Origin: JAJPXI01 sp051867655
GTDB taxonomy: Bacteria; Bacillota; Clostridia; Oscillospirales; Oscillospiraceae
Direction: 5' to 3'
NCBI GenBank assembly: GCA_051867655.1
Contig: JBJDYV010000109.1
Coordinates: forward strand, 14,648-78,647
Length of the DNA stretch: 64,000 nt
Shown here: positions 29,328 to 39,693 of the stretch, one piece after another
Layout of the letters: every line of letters begins with the position of its first letter
Position numbering within the stretch: the stretch's first letter is position 1
Notes under the pieces: model-generated
Database searches by the model: none
What the model was told of the DNA's origin: nothing
Seen by the model: only the letters and a program-made list of their open reading frames with translations
Translations under genes and position numbers: made by a program

Positions 29328-30329
29328 ATGAAACGAGTCGTGGCCGCGGCGGCGGGGCTGGTATTGATTCTATTTCTGCTGCCCATCCTGTTGGTAGAGG
29401 GACCCGCCGGAACGAAAGCGGAGGAGACTCCGCTGGTTCTGCCGGCAACCCCGACCCCCGCCCGGGCGCAGGGGGAGACGGGGACGGAAAAGGACGCTCA
29501 GACCACGGTGCGGGTGGCCATGGAGGGCGGCGAGGTGGCGGAGATGACCATGGAGGACTACCTCTGGTCCGTGGTGGCCGCCGAGATGCCCGCGTCCTTT
29601 GAGGTGGAGGCCCTGAAGGCCCAGGCGGTCACCGCCCGGACCTATACCACCTGGAAGATGGCGGCGGGGGAGCAGAACCACCCGGAAGCCGACGTCTGCA
29701 CGGACATCAACTGCTGTCAGGCCTTCCTGAGCCGGGAGCAGGCCGCCGCCAACTGGGGCGCGTCGGCGGCGGAGTACATAGAGAAAATCAGCGCCGCCGT
29801 GGCGGCCACCGACGGGCAGATCATGACCTATGAGGGACAGCCCATCCAGGCGGTGTTTTTCTCCTCCTCCGCCGGGCGCACGGAGGACGCCGTGGCGGTG
29901 TGGGGCAATTCGGTGCCCTACCTGGTGGGTGTGGACAGCCCCGAGGGGGAAAATGTGCCCAATTATCACACCGAGGTCACCCTGACGGCGGAGGAATTCC
30001 GGGCGATTTTTCTGGCGGAGTACCCCGGGGCCGATCTCAGCGGTAAGCCGGATACCTGGTTCCGCAATCAGACCTTCACCGCGTCCGGCCGGGTGGCAGC
30101 CATGGACGTGGGGGGTGTGAACGTGAAGGGCACCCAGCTGCGCAGCCTGTTCTCCCTGCGCTCCACCAGCTTCACGGTGGAGGCCGGGGCGGACTGCGTG
30201 ACGTTCCGGGTCACCGGGTACGGCCACGGCGTGGGCATGAGCCAGTACGGAGCCAACACCCTGGCCCAGCAGGGCAAGACCTGGGAGGAAATCCTGGCGT
30301 GGTACTACACGGGTATAGAAATCGGCTGA
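29328..30329 (+). CDS. spoIID: SpoIID/LytB-domain protein
   Basis: Membrane-anchored peptidoglycan lytic transglycosylase of the SpoIID type, which works with SpoIIP and SpoIIM in engulfment during sporulation. The 333-aa product has a signal anchor (VVAAAAGLVLILFLLPILLV, about residues 4-23), then a Thr/Pro/Ala-rich linker, then the SpoIID domain: EDYLWSVVAAEMPASFEVEA, LKAQAVTARTYT, the FFSSSAGRTEDA motif, and the C-terminal GYGHGVGMSQYGANTLA. AAAGGAGG stands 6 nt before the ATG at 29328. Other LytB-type hydrolases share this domain, so the spo name is a strong but not certain assignment. Confidence 0.88.
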   Translation: MKRVVAAAAGLVLILFLLPILLVEGPAGTKAEETPLVLPATPTPARAQGETGTEKDAQTTVRVAMEGGEVAEMTMEDYLWSVVAAEMPASFEVEALKAQAVTARTYTTWKMAAGEQNHPEADVCTDINCCQAFLSREQAAANWGASAAEYIEKISAAVAATDGQIMTYEGQPIQAVFFSSSAGRTEDAVAVWGNSVPYLVGVDSPEGENVPNYHTEVTLTAEEFRAIFLAEYPGADLSGKPDTWFRNQTFTASGRVAAMDVGGVNVKGTQLRSLFSLRSTSFTVEAGADCVTFRVTGYGHGVGMSQYGANTLAQQGKTWEEILAWYYTGIEIG

Positions 30330-30345
30330 TACGGGTAAAAAAGTA

Positions 30346-30374
30346 TTGCAATTCCTTATAATGTGTGGTATACT
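30346..30374 (+). promoter_or_regulatory. promoter of the rimP-nusA-infB operon
   Basis: TTGCAA at 30346-30351, 17 bp, TATACT at 30369-30374, inside an imperfect palindrome TGTGTGGTATACTACACACA. The leader to rimP is about 110 bp. Confidence 0.75.
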
Positions 30375-30485
30375 ACACACAGTATAATCGGAAGTATTGG
30401 TAAGAGTGGGGTTCGCCCCGCTCTTTCTTATTGAAAAATCCGAGATTGTAAAAGATTGACATTTTCTCCGGGAGGCGGCTGAAAC

Positions 30486-30932
30486 ATGGCAAAAGTGACC
30501 GAACTGACCGCGGCGTTGGCCGCCCCGATCGCCCAGGAGCAGGGCTGTACCCTTTGGGACGTGGAATACGTCAAGGAGGCGGGCACCTGGATCCTGCGGG
30601 TGTATATCGACAAGGAGGGCGGCGTGTCCATCAACGACTGCGAAGCGGTGTCCCGCCCCCTGTCTGACAAGCTGGACGAGGTGGACCCCATCGAGGGCTC
30701 CTACACCCTGGAGGTCGCCTCCGCCGGAGCCGAGCGGGTGCTGAAAAAGCCCGAGCATTTCGCGGCCTTCCTGGGCAGCGAGGTGGACGTGCGCCTCTAC
30801 CGCCCCATCAACGGCAAAAAAGAGTTCGTCGGAGTGTTGGCGGGCTATGAGAACGGAAACGTATTGCTGGAGGGAGACCTCCGCTTTGAGAAAAAGGACG
30901 TTGCGCAGGTGCGCCTGCATGTGACGTTTTAA
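30486..30932 (+). CDS. rimP: ribosome maturation factor RimP
   Basis: Late 30S assembly factor of 148 aa. The N-terminal domain shows GCTLWDVEYVKEAGTWILRVYID and NDCEAVSRPLSDKLD, with the conserved YTLEVASAGAERVLKK (SPGxxRPL-like) motif, then a small C-terminal barrel (EFVGVLAGYENGNVLLEG). GGGAGG precedes the ATG. It is the first gene of the classic rimP-nusA-ylxR-ylxQ-infB-rbfA operon, 22 bp before nusA. Confidence 0.96.
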   Translation: MAKVTELTAALAAPIAQEQGCTLWDVEYVKEAGTWILRVYIDKEGGVSINDCEAVSRPLSDKLDEVDPIEGSYTLEVASAGAERVLKKPEHFAAFLGSEVDVRLYRPINGKKEFVGVLAGYENGNVLLEGDLRFEKKDVAQVRLHVTF

Positions 30933-30954
30933 GTGTTAAAGGAGAGTATACGAC

Positions 30955-32121
30955 ATGGCTAAGAAGGCTTCCGCCCCCAAGAGCAATGAGCTGGACGGCA
31001 AGGAATTTTTTGCTGCCATCGAGCTGATCGAAAAGGAGAAGGGGATTCCCAAGTCCTACATGATCGAGAAGATCACCCAGGCCCTGCTGTCCGCCTACAA
31101 GCGCGACCACGAAGGAGTGGGCGACAACGTGGTGGTCGAGTGCAACGAACAGGCCGGCGAGGTGCGCATGTACGTCAAGAAGGACGTGGTGGAGACTGTG
31201 GACAACCCCGCCACCGAGATGAGCCTGACCGAGGCGCGGGAGAAGCTGCCCCGGGCTGAGCTGGGCGACGTGATCCGCATCGAGATCAAGCCCCGCAACT
31301 TCGGGCGCATCGCCGCCCAGACCGCCCGCCAGGTCATCATCCAGGGCATGCGCGAGGCCGAGCGGGGCATGATCTATGACGAGTTCTCCGCCAAGGAGCA
31401 TGAGATCCTGACCGGCGTGGTCACCCGGATCGACCCCCGCAGCGGCGCCGCGTCCATCCGCATTACCAGCGGCGGCGAGTTCACCGACGCCTTCCTGGCC
31501 GCCGGCGAGCAGGTCAAGGGCGAGACCATCACCGAGGGCGACCGCCTGAAGGTCTATGTGGTGGAGGTCCGCCGTTCCACCCGCGGGCCCCAGGTCATGA
31601 TCTCCCGTACCCATCCCGGCCTGGTCCGCCGCCTGTTTGAGCTGGAGGTGCCCGAGATCTACGACGGCACCGTGGAGGTCAAGTCCATCGCCCGCGAGGC
31701 GGGCAGCCGCACCAAGATCGCCGTGTGGTCCGACGACGAGAACGTGGATCCCATCGGCGCCTGCGTCGGCCCCCGCGGCCAGCGCGTCAACAACATCGTG
31801 GAGGAGCTCCACGGGGAGAAGATGGACATCATCAAGTACAGCGATGACCCCGCCGCGTATGTGGCCGCTTCCTTGGCCCCCGCCGACGTGGTCAGCGTGA
31901 CCATCCTGGAGGACGGCAAGAGCTGCCGCGTGGTGGTGCCCGACGACCAGCTGTCCCTGGCCATCGGCAAGGAGGGCCAGAATGCCCGCCTGGCCGCCCG
32001 GCTGACGGGCTGGAAGATCGACATTAAGCCGGAGAGCGCCCCCGATGAGGAGCCCGAGCTTGCGACGGAGGAACCGGCGGCGGAGACCGAGGCCGAATGC
32101 GCCGAGGGCGCGGAGGAATAA
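30955..32121 (+). CDS. nusA: transcription termination/antitermination factor NusA
   Basis: RNA polymerase-binding factor of 388 aa. The N-terminal domain (about 1-135) is followed by S1 ([13 protein letters not shown] region), then KH1 ([26 protein letters not shown]) and KH2 ([19 protein letters not shown]). It ends with a short acidic tail ([17 protein letters not shown]), as in Firmicute NusA without the AR repeats. The last 36 codons before the tail are duplicated 303 bp downstream (32277-32392), with a repeat module between. The tail after AAET differs from the second copy. Confidence 0.97.
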   Translation: MAKKASAPKSNELDGKEFFAAIELIEKEKGIPKSYMIEKITQALLSAYKRDHEGVGDNVVVECNEQAGEVRMYVKKDVVETVDNPATEMSLTEAREKLPRAELGDVIRIEIKPRNFGRIAAQTARQVIIQGMREAERGMIYDEFSAKEHEILTGVVTRIDPRSGAASIRITSGGEFTDAFLAAGEQVKGETITEGDRLKVYVVEVRRSTRGPQVMISRTHPGLVRRLFELEVPEIYDGTVEVKSIAREAGSRTKIAVWSDDENVDPIGACVGPRGQRVNNIVEELHGEKMDIIKYSDDPAAYVAASLAPADVVSVTILEDGKSCRVVVPDDQLSLAIGKEGQNARLAARLTGWKIDIKPESAPDEEPELATEEPAAETEAECAEGAEE

Positions 32122-32276
32122 GGTCTGGCTGGCCCTCCGGGGCCCCGCAAAGCGGGGCGGCGCGATAAGCGCCGTAAATCCGGAGCGGAAGCGGAGGATT
32201 TGCGCAGGGAGGATTCATTCCGACCGAGCATTGAAATCATCGGGGTCCCCACGGAAGGCGCAGCCTTTCGCGGGGC
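32122..32276. repeat. GC-rich modular repeat element (copy A)
   Basis: A 155-bp non-coding segment between the nusA stop and a second nusA tail. In order on the plus strand it has CGGGGCCCCGCAAAGCGGGGC (hairpin), GGCGCGATAAGCGCC (hairpin), a TAAATCCG...GGATTTGCGC dyad, GGATTCATTCCGACC, ATTGAAATCAT, and GGGGTCCCC followed by an AAGGCGCAGCCTTT hairpin. Copies B and C at 25152-25559 share several of these modules. Confidence 0.75.
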
Positions 32277-32415
32277 GGGCCAGAACGCCCGCCTGGCCGC
32301 CCGGCTGACGGGCTGGAAGATCGACATCAAGCCGGAGAGCGCCCCCGATGAGGAGCCCGAGCTTGCGGCAGAAGAACCGGCGGCGGAGACCGGGGAAGCC
32401 GCCGGGGAGCTGTAA
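32277..32415 (+). pseudogene. duplicated 3' end of nusA
   Basis: Positions 32277-32392 repeat 31974-32089 at an offset of 303 bp. In the 36 aligned codons four differ, three of them synonymously and one T to A. The reading continues to its own TAA at 32415, giving tail [10 protein letters not shown]. It lacks a start and the rest of NusA. The following ylxR gene has its own ribosome site, so this is a displaced remnant or the original end of the gene. Confidence 0.8.
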
Positions 32416-32451
32416 GAAGTTAAAATATAAGTTCGGAAAGGGGTGGCAGCG

Positions 32452-32727
32452 GTGCCCAAGAAAATTCCCATGCGGCAGTGCGTCGGCTGCCGGGAGATGA
32501 AGGAAAAGCGGCAGCTGATCCGGGTGGTCAAAAGCCCGGAGGGCGAGGTTTCCCTGGATTTCAAGGGAAAGAAGCCCGGCCGGGGCGCTTACCTCTGCCC
32601 CGATCCGGAATGCCTGAAGCGTGCCCGCAAGGCCCGGGCCCTGGAGCGGGCCTTTGAGACCGCCCTGCCCCCCGAGGTGTACGAGGCGCTGGAGGAGCAG
32701 ATGAAAGCGGGTGAGGGCGATGAGTGA
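32452..32727 (+). CDS. ylxR: YlxR-family RNA-binding protein
   Basis: Small basic protein of 91 aa (DUF448) encoded between nusA and infB in most Firmicutes; a member has been reported to modulate RNase P. The family pattern is visible in [41 protein letters not shown], and the following basic helix. I prefer the GTG at 32452 ([10 protein letters not shown]) because AAAGGGG lies about 9 nt upstream; a GTG at 32443 would sit inside that site. Its last 8 bp overlap the next gene (ATGAGTGA). Confidence 0.9.
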   Translation: MPKKIPMRQCVGCREMKEKRQLIRVVKSPEGEVSLDFKGKKPGRGAYLCPDPECLKRARKARALERAFETALPPEVYEALEEQMKAGEGDE

Positions 32728-33175
32728 CGCGGCCCTGCACCTGCTGGGCCTGGCCCGCAAGGCCGGGCGCATTGAGGTGGGCGAGGAGCCGGTGGGCGCC
32801 GCCTGCCGCGCCCGGAAGGCCAAGCTGCTGCTCCTGGCCTGCGACGCCGCCGACAACACCGCCCGCCGGGCGGAGCACTTTGCCCAGGCGGGAAATACAC
32901 TTTGCGTCCGCGTCCCCTTCACCAAGGAGCAGATGGGGGGCACGGTCGGCCGCGGAAGCTGCGCCATGGCAGCTCTGACCGATGCCGGAATGGCGGCCAG
33001 CTTTCTGAACAAGCTGGCGCAGACCGACCCGGAGCAGTACGGCGAAGCGGCAGCCGCGCTGGACACCAAGGCGCAGAAGGTCCTGCAGCGCCAGCGCGAA
33101 CAGCGTCAGCATGAAAAGAATCTGGCAAAAGGGAAGCAAAAGCCATGGTGTGCGCCTCCCAAGTCCGGTAAGTAA
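32720..33175 (+). CDS. L7Ae-family ribosomal/K-turn-binding protein (YlxQ type)
   Basis: RNA-binding protein of 151 aa. The first ~95 residues match the L7Ae fold: [47 protein letters not shown]. About 50 further residues form a lysine/arginine/glutamine-rich tail not found in the ~100-aa B. subtilis homologue. The ATG at 32720 overlaps ylxR by 8 bp. It probably binds K-turn RNA as part of the ribosome or another ribonucleoprotein. Confidence 0.9.
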   Translation: MSDAALHLLGLARKAGRIEVGEEPVGAACRARKAKLLLLACDAADNTARRAEHFAQAGNTLCVRVPFTKEQMGGTVGRGSCAMAALTDAGMAASFLNKLAQTDPEQYGEAAAALDTKAQKVLQRQREQRQHEKNLAKGKQKPWCAPPKSGK

Positions 33176-33210
33176 AAGAACTGTTTATCCTTTCTATGGA
33201 GGTGGCCCAT

Positions 33211-35580
<2,370 letters not shown>

Positions 35581-35668
35581 TCCTACCCCTATCCAGCCGA
35601 CACCGTCCCGGCATAGCCGGGCCGCTTCCGCTAAAAATATGCCACCGGCATATTTTCTTAACGCTGCA
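35581..35668. repeat. small palindromic element after infB (copy D type)
   Basis: An 88-bp segment containing two hairpins: CCCGGC-ATA-GCCGGG at 35607-35621 and AAAATATGCC-ACC-GGCATATTTT at 35634-35656. It separates the infB stop from a short second infB tail. The sequence is unlike copies A-C, but its placement at a duplicated gene end is the same. Confidence 0.6.
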
Positions 35669-35689
35669 GTGGAGCAGATTGAGGTATAA
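35669..35689 (+). pseudogene. second copy of the infB 3' end
   Basis: Twenty-one bp reading VEQIEV-stop repeat the last codons MEQIEV-stop of infB (35560-35580). Changes are ATG/GTG, GAA/GAG, GTG/GTA and TGA/TAA, so two of the three codon changes are synonymous and the stop is swapped. On its own this is short enough to be partly chance; context supports it. Confidence 0.5.
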
Positions 35690-35717
35690 TACCCGAGGTT
35701 ATAATATTCAACCCAGA

Positions 35718-35740
35718 GGGGCGGGCGGTACGCCCGCCCC
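35718..35740 (+). terminator. GC-rich hairpin between infB and rbfA
   Basis: Nine-bp stem GGGGCGGGC/GCCCGCCCC around GGTAC, followed by TTGTCGCTT. It may be a partial terminator or processing site inside the operon. Confidence 0.5.
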
Positions 35741-35765
35741 TTGTCGCTTATAGGAGAAGAAAAGT

Positions 35766-36155
35766 ATGGCAAGCAATCGAATCGGACGCATCAATGAGGA
35801 AATCCAGCGGGAGCTGTCCGCCCTGATCCGCGCGGTGAAGGACCCCCGGGTGACCGGCATGGTGTCGGTCACGGCGGTGGAGACCACCCCTGACCTGCGG
35901 TACGCCAAGGTATTTATCAGTGTGCTGGACAAGAGCGACAGCACCCAGGTGCTCAAGGGCCTGAAGTCGGCTTCCGGCTGGCTGCGCCGGGAGCTGGGGC
36001 GCGCCCTGCAGCTGCGCTATACCCCCGAGCTGCAGTTTGAGCGGGACGACTCCATCGACAAGGGCGCGCATATCCTGGATATGCTCCGCAATCCGGAGGT
36101 CGTCAAGCCCGCCAATCCGGCCAACGCGCACATCAATCTGGACGACGAGGAGTGA
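35766..36155 (+). CDS. rbfA: 30S ribosome-binding factor RbfA
   Basis: KH-fold cold-shock factor of 129 aa binding immature 30S subunits. It begins ASNRIGRINEEIQRELSALI and contains VTGMVSVTAVETTPDLRYAKVF and LGRALQLRYTPELQFERDDS, all RbfA marks. AGGAGA precedes the ATG. It follows infB after the repeat region and is followed within 5 bp by the DHH phosphoesterase gene. Confidence 0.96.
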   Translation: MASNRIGRINEEIQRELSALIRAVKDPRVTGMVSVTAVETTPDLRYAKVFISVLDKSDSTQVLKGLKSASGWLRRELGRALQLRYTPELQFERDDSIDKGAHILDMLRNPEVVKPANPANAHINLDDEE

Positions 36156-36160
36156 GGGAC

Positions 36161-37108
36161 ATGACTGCGAAGGAAGCCGCCGCCCTGCTGATGGAGCGGG
36201 ACAACATGCTCATTCTGACCCACCGCCGTCCCGACGGGGACACCGTGGGCTGCGCCGCCGCTCTGTGCCTCGCCCTGCGGCAGGCGGGCAAAACGGCCTA
36301 TGTACTGCCCAACGAGGACGCCACCGCCCTGATCGGCCCCTACATCGAGGGCCTGGAGCCCCCAGAAGGGTGGGAGCCGGGCTTTGTGGTGTCGGTGGAT
36401 ATCGCCGGAGTGGGCCTGTTCCCGGAAAGCGCGAAAAAATGGGCGGACCAGGTGGGCCTGGCCATCGACCACCACCCCTCCAACGAAGGATTCGGGGCGG
36501 CCAACTGCGTGGACGACACCTGTGCCGCCTGCGGAGAGCTGATCTACGACATCTGCCGCGAGCTGGGCGAGGTGACGCCGGAGGTCGCCCTGCCCCTGTA
36601 CGTGGCGGTTTCCACCGACACGGGGTGCTTTGTGTACGGCAACACCACCGCGCGCACCCACCGGGTGGCCGCCGACCTGATCGAGATCGGCATCCCCTAC
36701 CGGGACGCCAACAAGCGCCACTTCCGCACCAAGAGCGCCAAGCGCCTGAAGCTGGAAGCCGTGCTCATGCAGGGCCTGGAGCTGCTGCAGGAGGGGACTC
36801 TGGCAATCGGGGCCATCTCCCTGGCAGATATGGCTGCCATCGGGGCCACGGAGGAGGACGCGGAGGATATCGCCGCCTTCATCGGACAGGTGGAGGGCGT
36901 GTACAACTCCGTGACCATCCGGGAGCTGAAGCCCGGGGAGTGCAAGCTCAGCGTGCGCACTAACCCGGCCAAACTCAACGCCACGAAGGTGTGCGCCCTG
37001 CTGGGGGGCGGCGGACACGCCGCCGCTGCCGGCTGCACCGTGTTCGGCACCGTGCAGGAGGCCCGGGACGCCATCCTCAAAGCCATCGAAACCATCCAAG
37101 TACAATAA
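36161..37108 (+). CDS. DHH/DHHA1 phosphoesterase (NrnA-like oligoribonuclease/pAp phosphatase)
   Basis: Manganese-dependent hydrolase of 315 aa that degrades nano-RNAs and pAp in Firmicutes. Motifs in order are THRRPDGDTVGCA, VVSVDIAG, AIDHHPSNEGFG (DHH), VAVSTDTGCFVYGN, and the DHHA1 end ALLGGGGHAAAAGC. The ATG at 36161 has GAGG just upstream; a GTG at 36152 is less likely. It closes the rimP operon, as in many Clostridia, and a strong terminator follows. Confidence 0.93.
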   Translation: MTAKEAAALLMERDNMLILTHRRPDGDTVGCAAALCLALRQAGKTAYVLPNEDATALIGPYIEGLEPPEGWEPGFVVSVDIAGVGLFPESAKKWADQVGLAIDHHPSNEGFGAANCVDDTCAACGELIYDICRELGEVTPEVALPLYVAVSTDTGCFVYGNTTARTHRVAADLIEIGIPYRDANKRHFRTKSAKRLKLEAVLMQGLELLQEGTLAIGAISLADMAAIGATEEDAEDIAAFIGQVEGVYNSVTIRELKPGECKLSVRTNPAKLNATKVCALLGGGGHAAAAGCTVFGTVQEARDAILKAIETIQVQ

Positions 37109-37114
37109 AAGAAT

Positions 37115-37141
37115 AACCCCCATGACAGCGTCATGGGGGTT
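37115..37141. terminator. terminator of the rimP-infB operon
   Basis: Perfect 12-bp stem (37115-37126 and 37130-37141) with a 3-nt loop, followed by GATTTTTT. Confidence 0.92.
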
Positions 37142-37153
37142 GATTTTTTCGGT

Positions 37154-38095
37154 TTATTTTTGGGGTAAATGCTCCTCCAGCCAGGCGAGAATGTCGTCGA
37201 AGACCTCGTCCCGGTTCAGTTCGTTCATGATCTCGTGCCGCCCGTCGGGGTAGAGGCGGACGGTCAGGTCCTCCGTGCCGGCCTGACGGAAGAAGTCGGC
37301 CACCCTGGTCACGCCCTTTCCGTTCTGGCCCACCGGGTCCTTGTCGCCGGAGATGAACAGCACCGGGGTGGCGGGGTCCATCTTTTTAAGGTTGCTCTTG
37401 CGGGCGATATACTGCAGACCCTCCATCATATCCCGGAACATGCCCGCCGTGGGAAGGAAGTCGCAGAGGGGATCGGCGATATAGGCGTCCACAATGGCCT
37501 CGTCCCGGCTGATCCAGTCCGCCCGGGTGCGGGTGGGGGCGAACTGCTTGTTGTAGGCCCCGAAGGAGAGCTGCTCCACCAGCTTGCTGTGGGTGCGGGG
37601 GCCGGAGGTCCTGCAGACCGCGTTGGACATGTGCCAGCCCGCGGAGACCAGGGCGGGGGGTTCCTGCCCGGTGCCGGAGAGGATGGCACCCGTCACCGTG
37701 CCGGGCCAGTCGATCAGGTAGGTGCGGGTCAGGAAGGAGCCCATGGAGTGGCCCAGAATGAAATAGGGCAGTTCGGGGTACTTCTGCCCCATGAGCACCC
37801 GCAGGCGGCGCACGTCGGCGCTGACCGTGTGCCAGCCGTCCTTCTCCAGGAAGAAGCCGTACTCCTCGGGGCCGGATGCGGTGCGGCCATGGCCCAGATG
37901 GTCATTTCCCACCACCGCGAAGCCGTGCTCGTTCAGAAAGCGGGCCACGGGGGTGTAGCGGTCGATGTATTCGGACACGCCGTGGACGATCTGTACCACC
38001 CCTCGGGGCTGGCCTGATTCCGGCAGCCACTGGCGGGCGAAGATCTGATGCTGTCCGTCGCAGGAGGGAAAACGGAAGGTATTTGCATTTGCCAT
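37154..38095 (-). CDS. alpha/beta hydrolase (monoacylglycerol lipase-like)
   Basis: Serine hydrolase of 313 aa. The nucleophile elbow is GHSMG in YFILGHSMGSFLTR. The acid is expected in LFISGDKDPVG and the His in DGRHEIMNEL. The VVQIVHGVSEYIDRY oxyanion region and GNDHLGHGRTASG are typical of the monoacylglycerol lipase/lysophospholipase group. No signal peptide, so it is cytoplasmic. It is monocistronic; substrate unproven. Confidence 0.9.
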   Translation of the reverse strand: MANANTFRFPSCDGQHQIFARQWLPESGQPRGVVQIVHGVSEYIDRYTPVARFLNEHGFAVVGNDHLGHGRTASGPEEYGFFLEKDGWHTVSADVRRLRVLMGQKYPELPYFILGHSMGSFLTRTYLIDWPGTVTGAILSGTGQEPPALVSAGWHMSNAVCRTSGPRTHSKLVEQLSFGAYNKQFAPTRTRADWISRDEAIVDAYIADPLCDFLPTAGMFRDMMEGLQYIARKSNLKKMDPATPVLFISGDKDPVGQNGKGVTRVADFFRQAGTEDLTVRLYPDGRHEIMNELNRDEVFDDILAWLEEHLPQK

Positions 38096-38235
38096 GGTAA
38101 AACCACTCCTTTTGTGCTACACTCATATTATAATGCGGAACGGGCAAAGCCGCAAGTACGGAAATCGAATCTGTTTTGCCCCAAAACCAGGAAAGCATAC
38201 CGGACGAACAAAAGAAAAAAGGGAGAGGATCTGCG

Positions 38236-39396
38236 ATGCGACAGAAAACACGCCTGACGGCAGTGCTGCTGGCCCTGCTGCTTCTGGCCGGATGCGCAGG
38301 CACCGGAGAACAGCCCCAGGAGACCCCCAGCGCCGCGCCCACCCCGGAGTCGGTCCCCACAGCAACTCCTGAGCCTGCCCCCACGCCCACCCCGGAATCG
38401 TCTCCGGAACCCACCCCGGAGCCCACGCCGGAGATCGAGTACGAGCTATATTACGGCCAGGTGCCCCACATCTTCACCCACTGCCTGATCGCCTACCCCG
38501 AGCTGAAGGACGGCAGCGGGAAAATGCGCTACGACACCGACTGCATCAACGTGACGGAATTCAAGAACCTGCTCAACGAGCTGTACGCCAACGGCTACTC
38601 CCTGGTGGATATCTATGATATTTTCGAGGAGGACGAGAACGGGCGGCTGAGCATGAAGGAGGCGGTGGAGGTGCCGGTGGGGCGTAAGCCCCTGGTGTTC
38701 TCCATCGACGACGTGGTGTACGACTACGACAAGCGGGGCAACGGCATGGTGGACCTGCTGACCCTGGACGAGGAGGGCAACCTGGTCTCGGGCACCTATT
38801 TGGCCGACGGCACCATCGATTACTCCTACGACCGGGAGGTGTTCCCCATCCTGGAGGCTTTCATCGCCGAGCACCCGGACTTCTCCTCCCACGGGGCGCG
38901 CCTGACCCTCTGCATGACGGGCTTCGCGGGGGTGTTCGGCTTCCGCACCGAGGTCAGCGACCGCCCGGGCGACCGCCAGGCGGAGATCGAAAAGGCCACC
39001 GCCGTGGCCGACCGCCTGAAGGAGCTGGGCTACTCCTTTGCCAGCCATAGCTACGGGCACTATAACCACGAAAAGCACTCGGAGGCCAGCCTGCGGAAAG
39101 ACCTGCAAGCCTTCCAGGACGAGGTGGTGCCCATCATCGGCGAGGTGTCGGTGTACGTCTACCCCTACGGCAAGCTGCTGGTTCCCGGCGACCCCCGGTA
39201 CACCGCCATGCAGGAGTACGGCTTCGACCTGTTCTGCTCGGTGTCCCACTTTTTCTACAGCCGCAACTACGACAGCGGCGACACCCTCTATATGACCCGG
39301 GTGGCCATCGACGGCTACTCCCTGCGGGAGTACCACGACGTGCTCGCCCCGCTCTTTGACACCAACAAGGTCATCGACCTGGCCAACCGGCCTTAA
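38236..39396 (+). CDS. lipoprotein with polysaccharide-deacetylase-like domain
   Basis: Secreted lipoprotein of 386 aa. The signal peptide ends in lipobox LLAGC, followed by a ~45-residue Pro/Thr/Glu repeat linker. The C-terminal ~270 residues resemble the NodB superfamily: VFSIDDVVYDYDK in place of TFDDG, SFASHSYGHYNH (the HS...H metal motif), and YVYPYGKLL. These suggest a cell-surface carbohydrate esterase, possibly acting on peptidoglycan, though the deviating first motif leaves activity open. I start at the ATG at 38236, which gives MRQKTRLTAVLLALLLLAGC. The linker start GCAGTGEQPQETPS nearly matches that of the GH3 lipoprotein at 40665-41885. The stop codon touches a MITE-like element. 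Confidence 0.85.
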   Translation: MRQKTRLTAVLLALLLLAGCAGTGEQPQETPSAAPTPESVPTATPEPAPTPTPESSPEPTPEPTPEIEYELYYGQVPHIFTHCLIAYPELKDGSGKMRYDTDCINVTEFKNLLNELYANGYSLVDIYDIFEEDENGRLSMKEAVEVPVGRKPLVFSIDDVVYDYDKRGNGMVDLLTLDEEGNLVSGTYLADGTIDYSYDREVFPILEAFIAEHPDFSSHGARLTLCMTGFAGVFGFRTEVSDRPGDRQAEIEKATAVADRLKELGYSFASHSYGHYNHEKHSEASLRKDLQAFQDEVVPIIGEVSVYVYPYGKLLVPGDPRYTAMQEYGFDLFCSVSHFFYSRNYDSGDTLYMTRVAIDGYSLREYHDVLAPLFDTNKVIDLANRP

Positions 39397-39670
39397 GGCA
39401 GCGGGAGTCGAACCCGCACCGCATTCCGGCGGCCCTGTTCGGCGCTTTTTGCCTTGTTGTCCTTGCCTTGCGTCAGCAAGGCTACGTCCGCCGTGCCAAA
39501 AATCCCTCGAACATTGCTCGCCGGAATGTGCGAAGCAGTTTTTTCGGAGCGGATTTTTGTCCGGGCAAGGAAGTGGCCGCAGGGATTCCTTGAGGTGTTT
39601 CTAAGGCCGATGACGCAACATGGGCGGAAATCCGCCCGAAAAACCGGCACGGGTTCGACTCCCGTTGCCT
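39396..39670. mobile_element. MITE-like 275-bp element with T-arm-shaped inverted ends
   Basis: Terminal inverted repeats of about 26 bp (39396-39421 and 39645-39670) match at about 23 positions. Each contains the tRNA T-arm sequence GGGTTCGACTCCCG or its complement. TTA flanks the element on both sides (39393-39395 and 39671-39673), looking like a target duplication. Internal hairpins are CATTCCGGCG/CGCCGGAATG (39422-39431 and 39519-39528) and GGGCGGAAATCCGCCC (39622-39637). The left TTA overlaps the TAA stop of the deacetylase-like gene. No transposase is inside. Open frames across it look like chance. Confidence 0.65.
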
Positions 39671-39693
39671 TTAGAAAAGAGAGTGACAGCGCT

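Noticed and set aside
32200..32415. A 71-codon open frame containing the second nusA tail
   Set aside because: It joins repeat sequence to a duplicated gene fragment, has no ribosome site, and is treated as a remnant.
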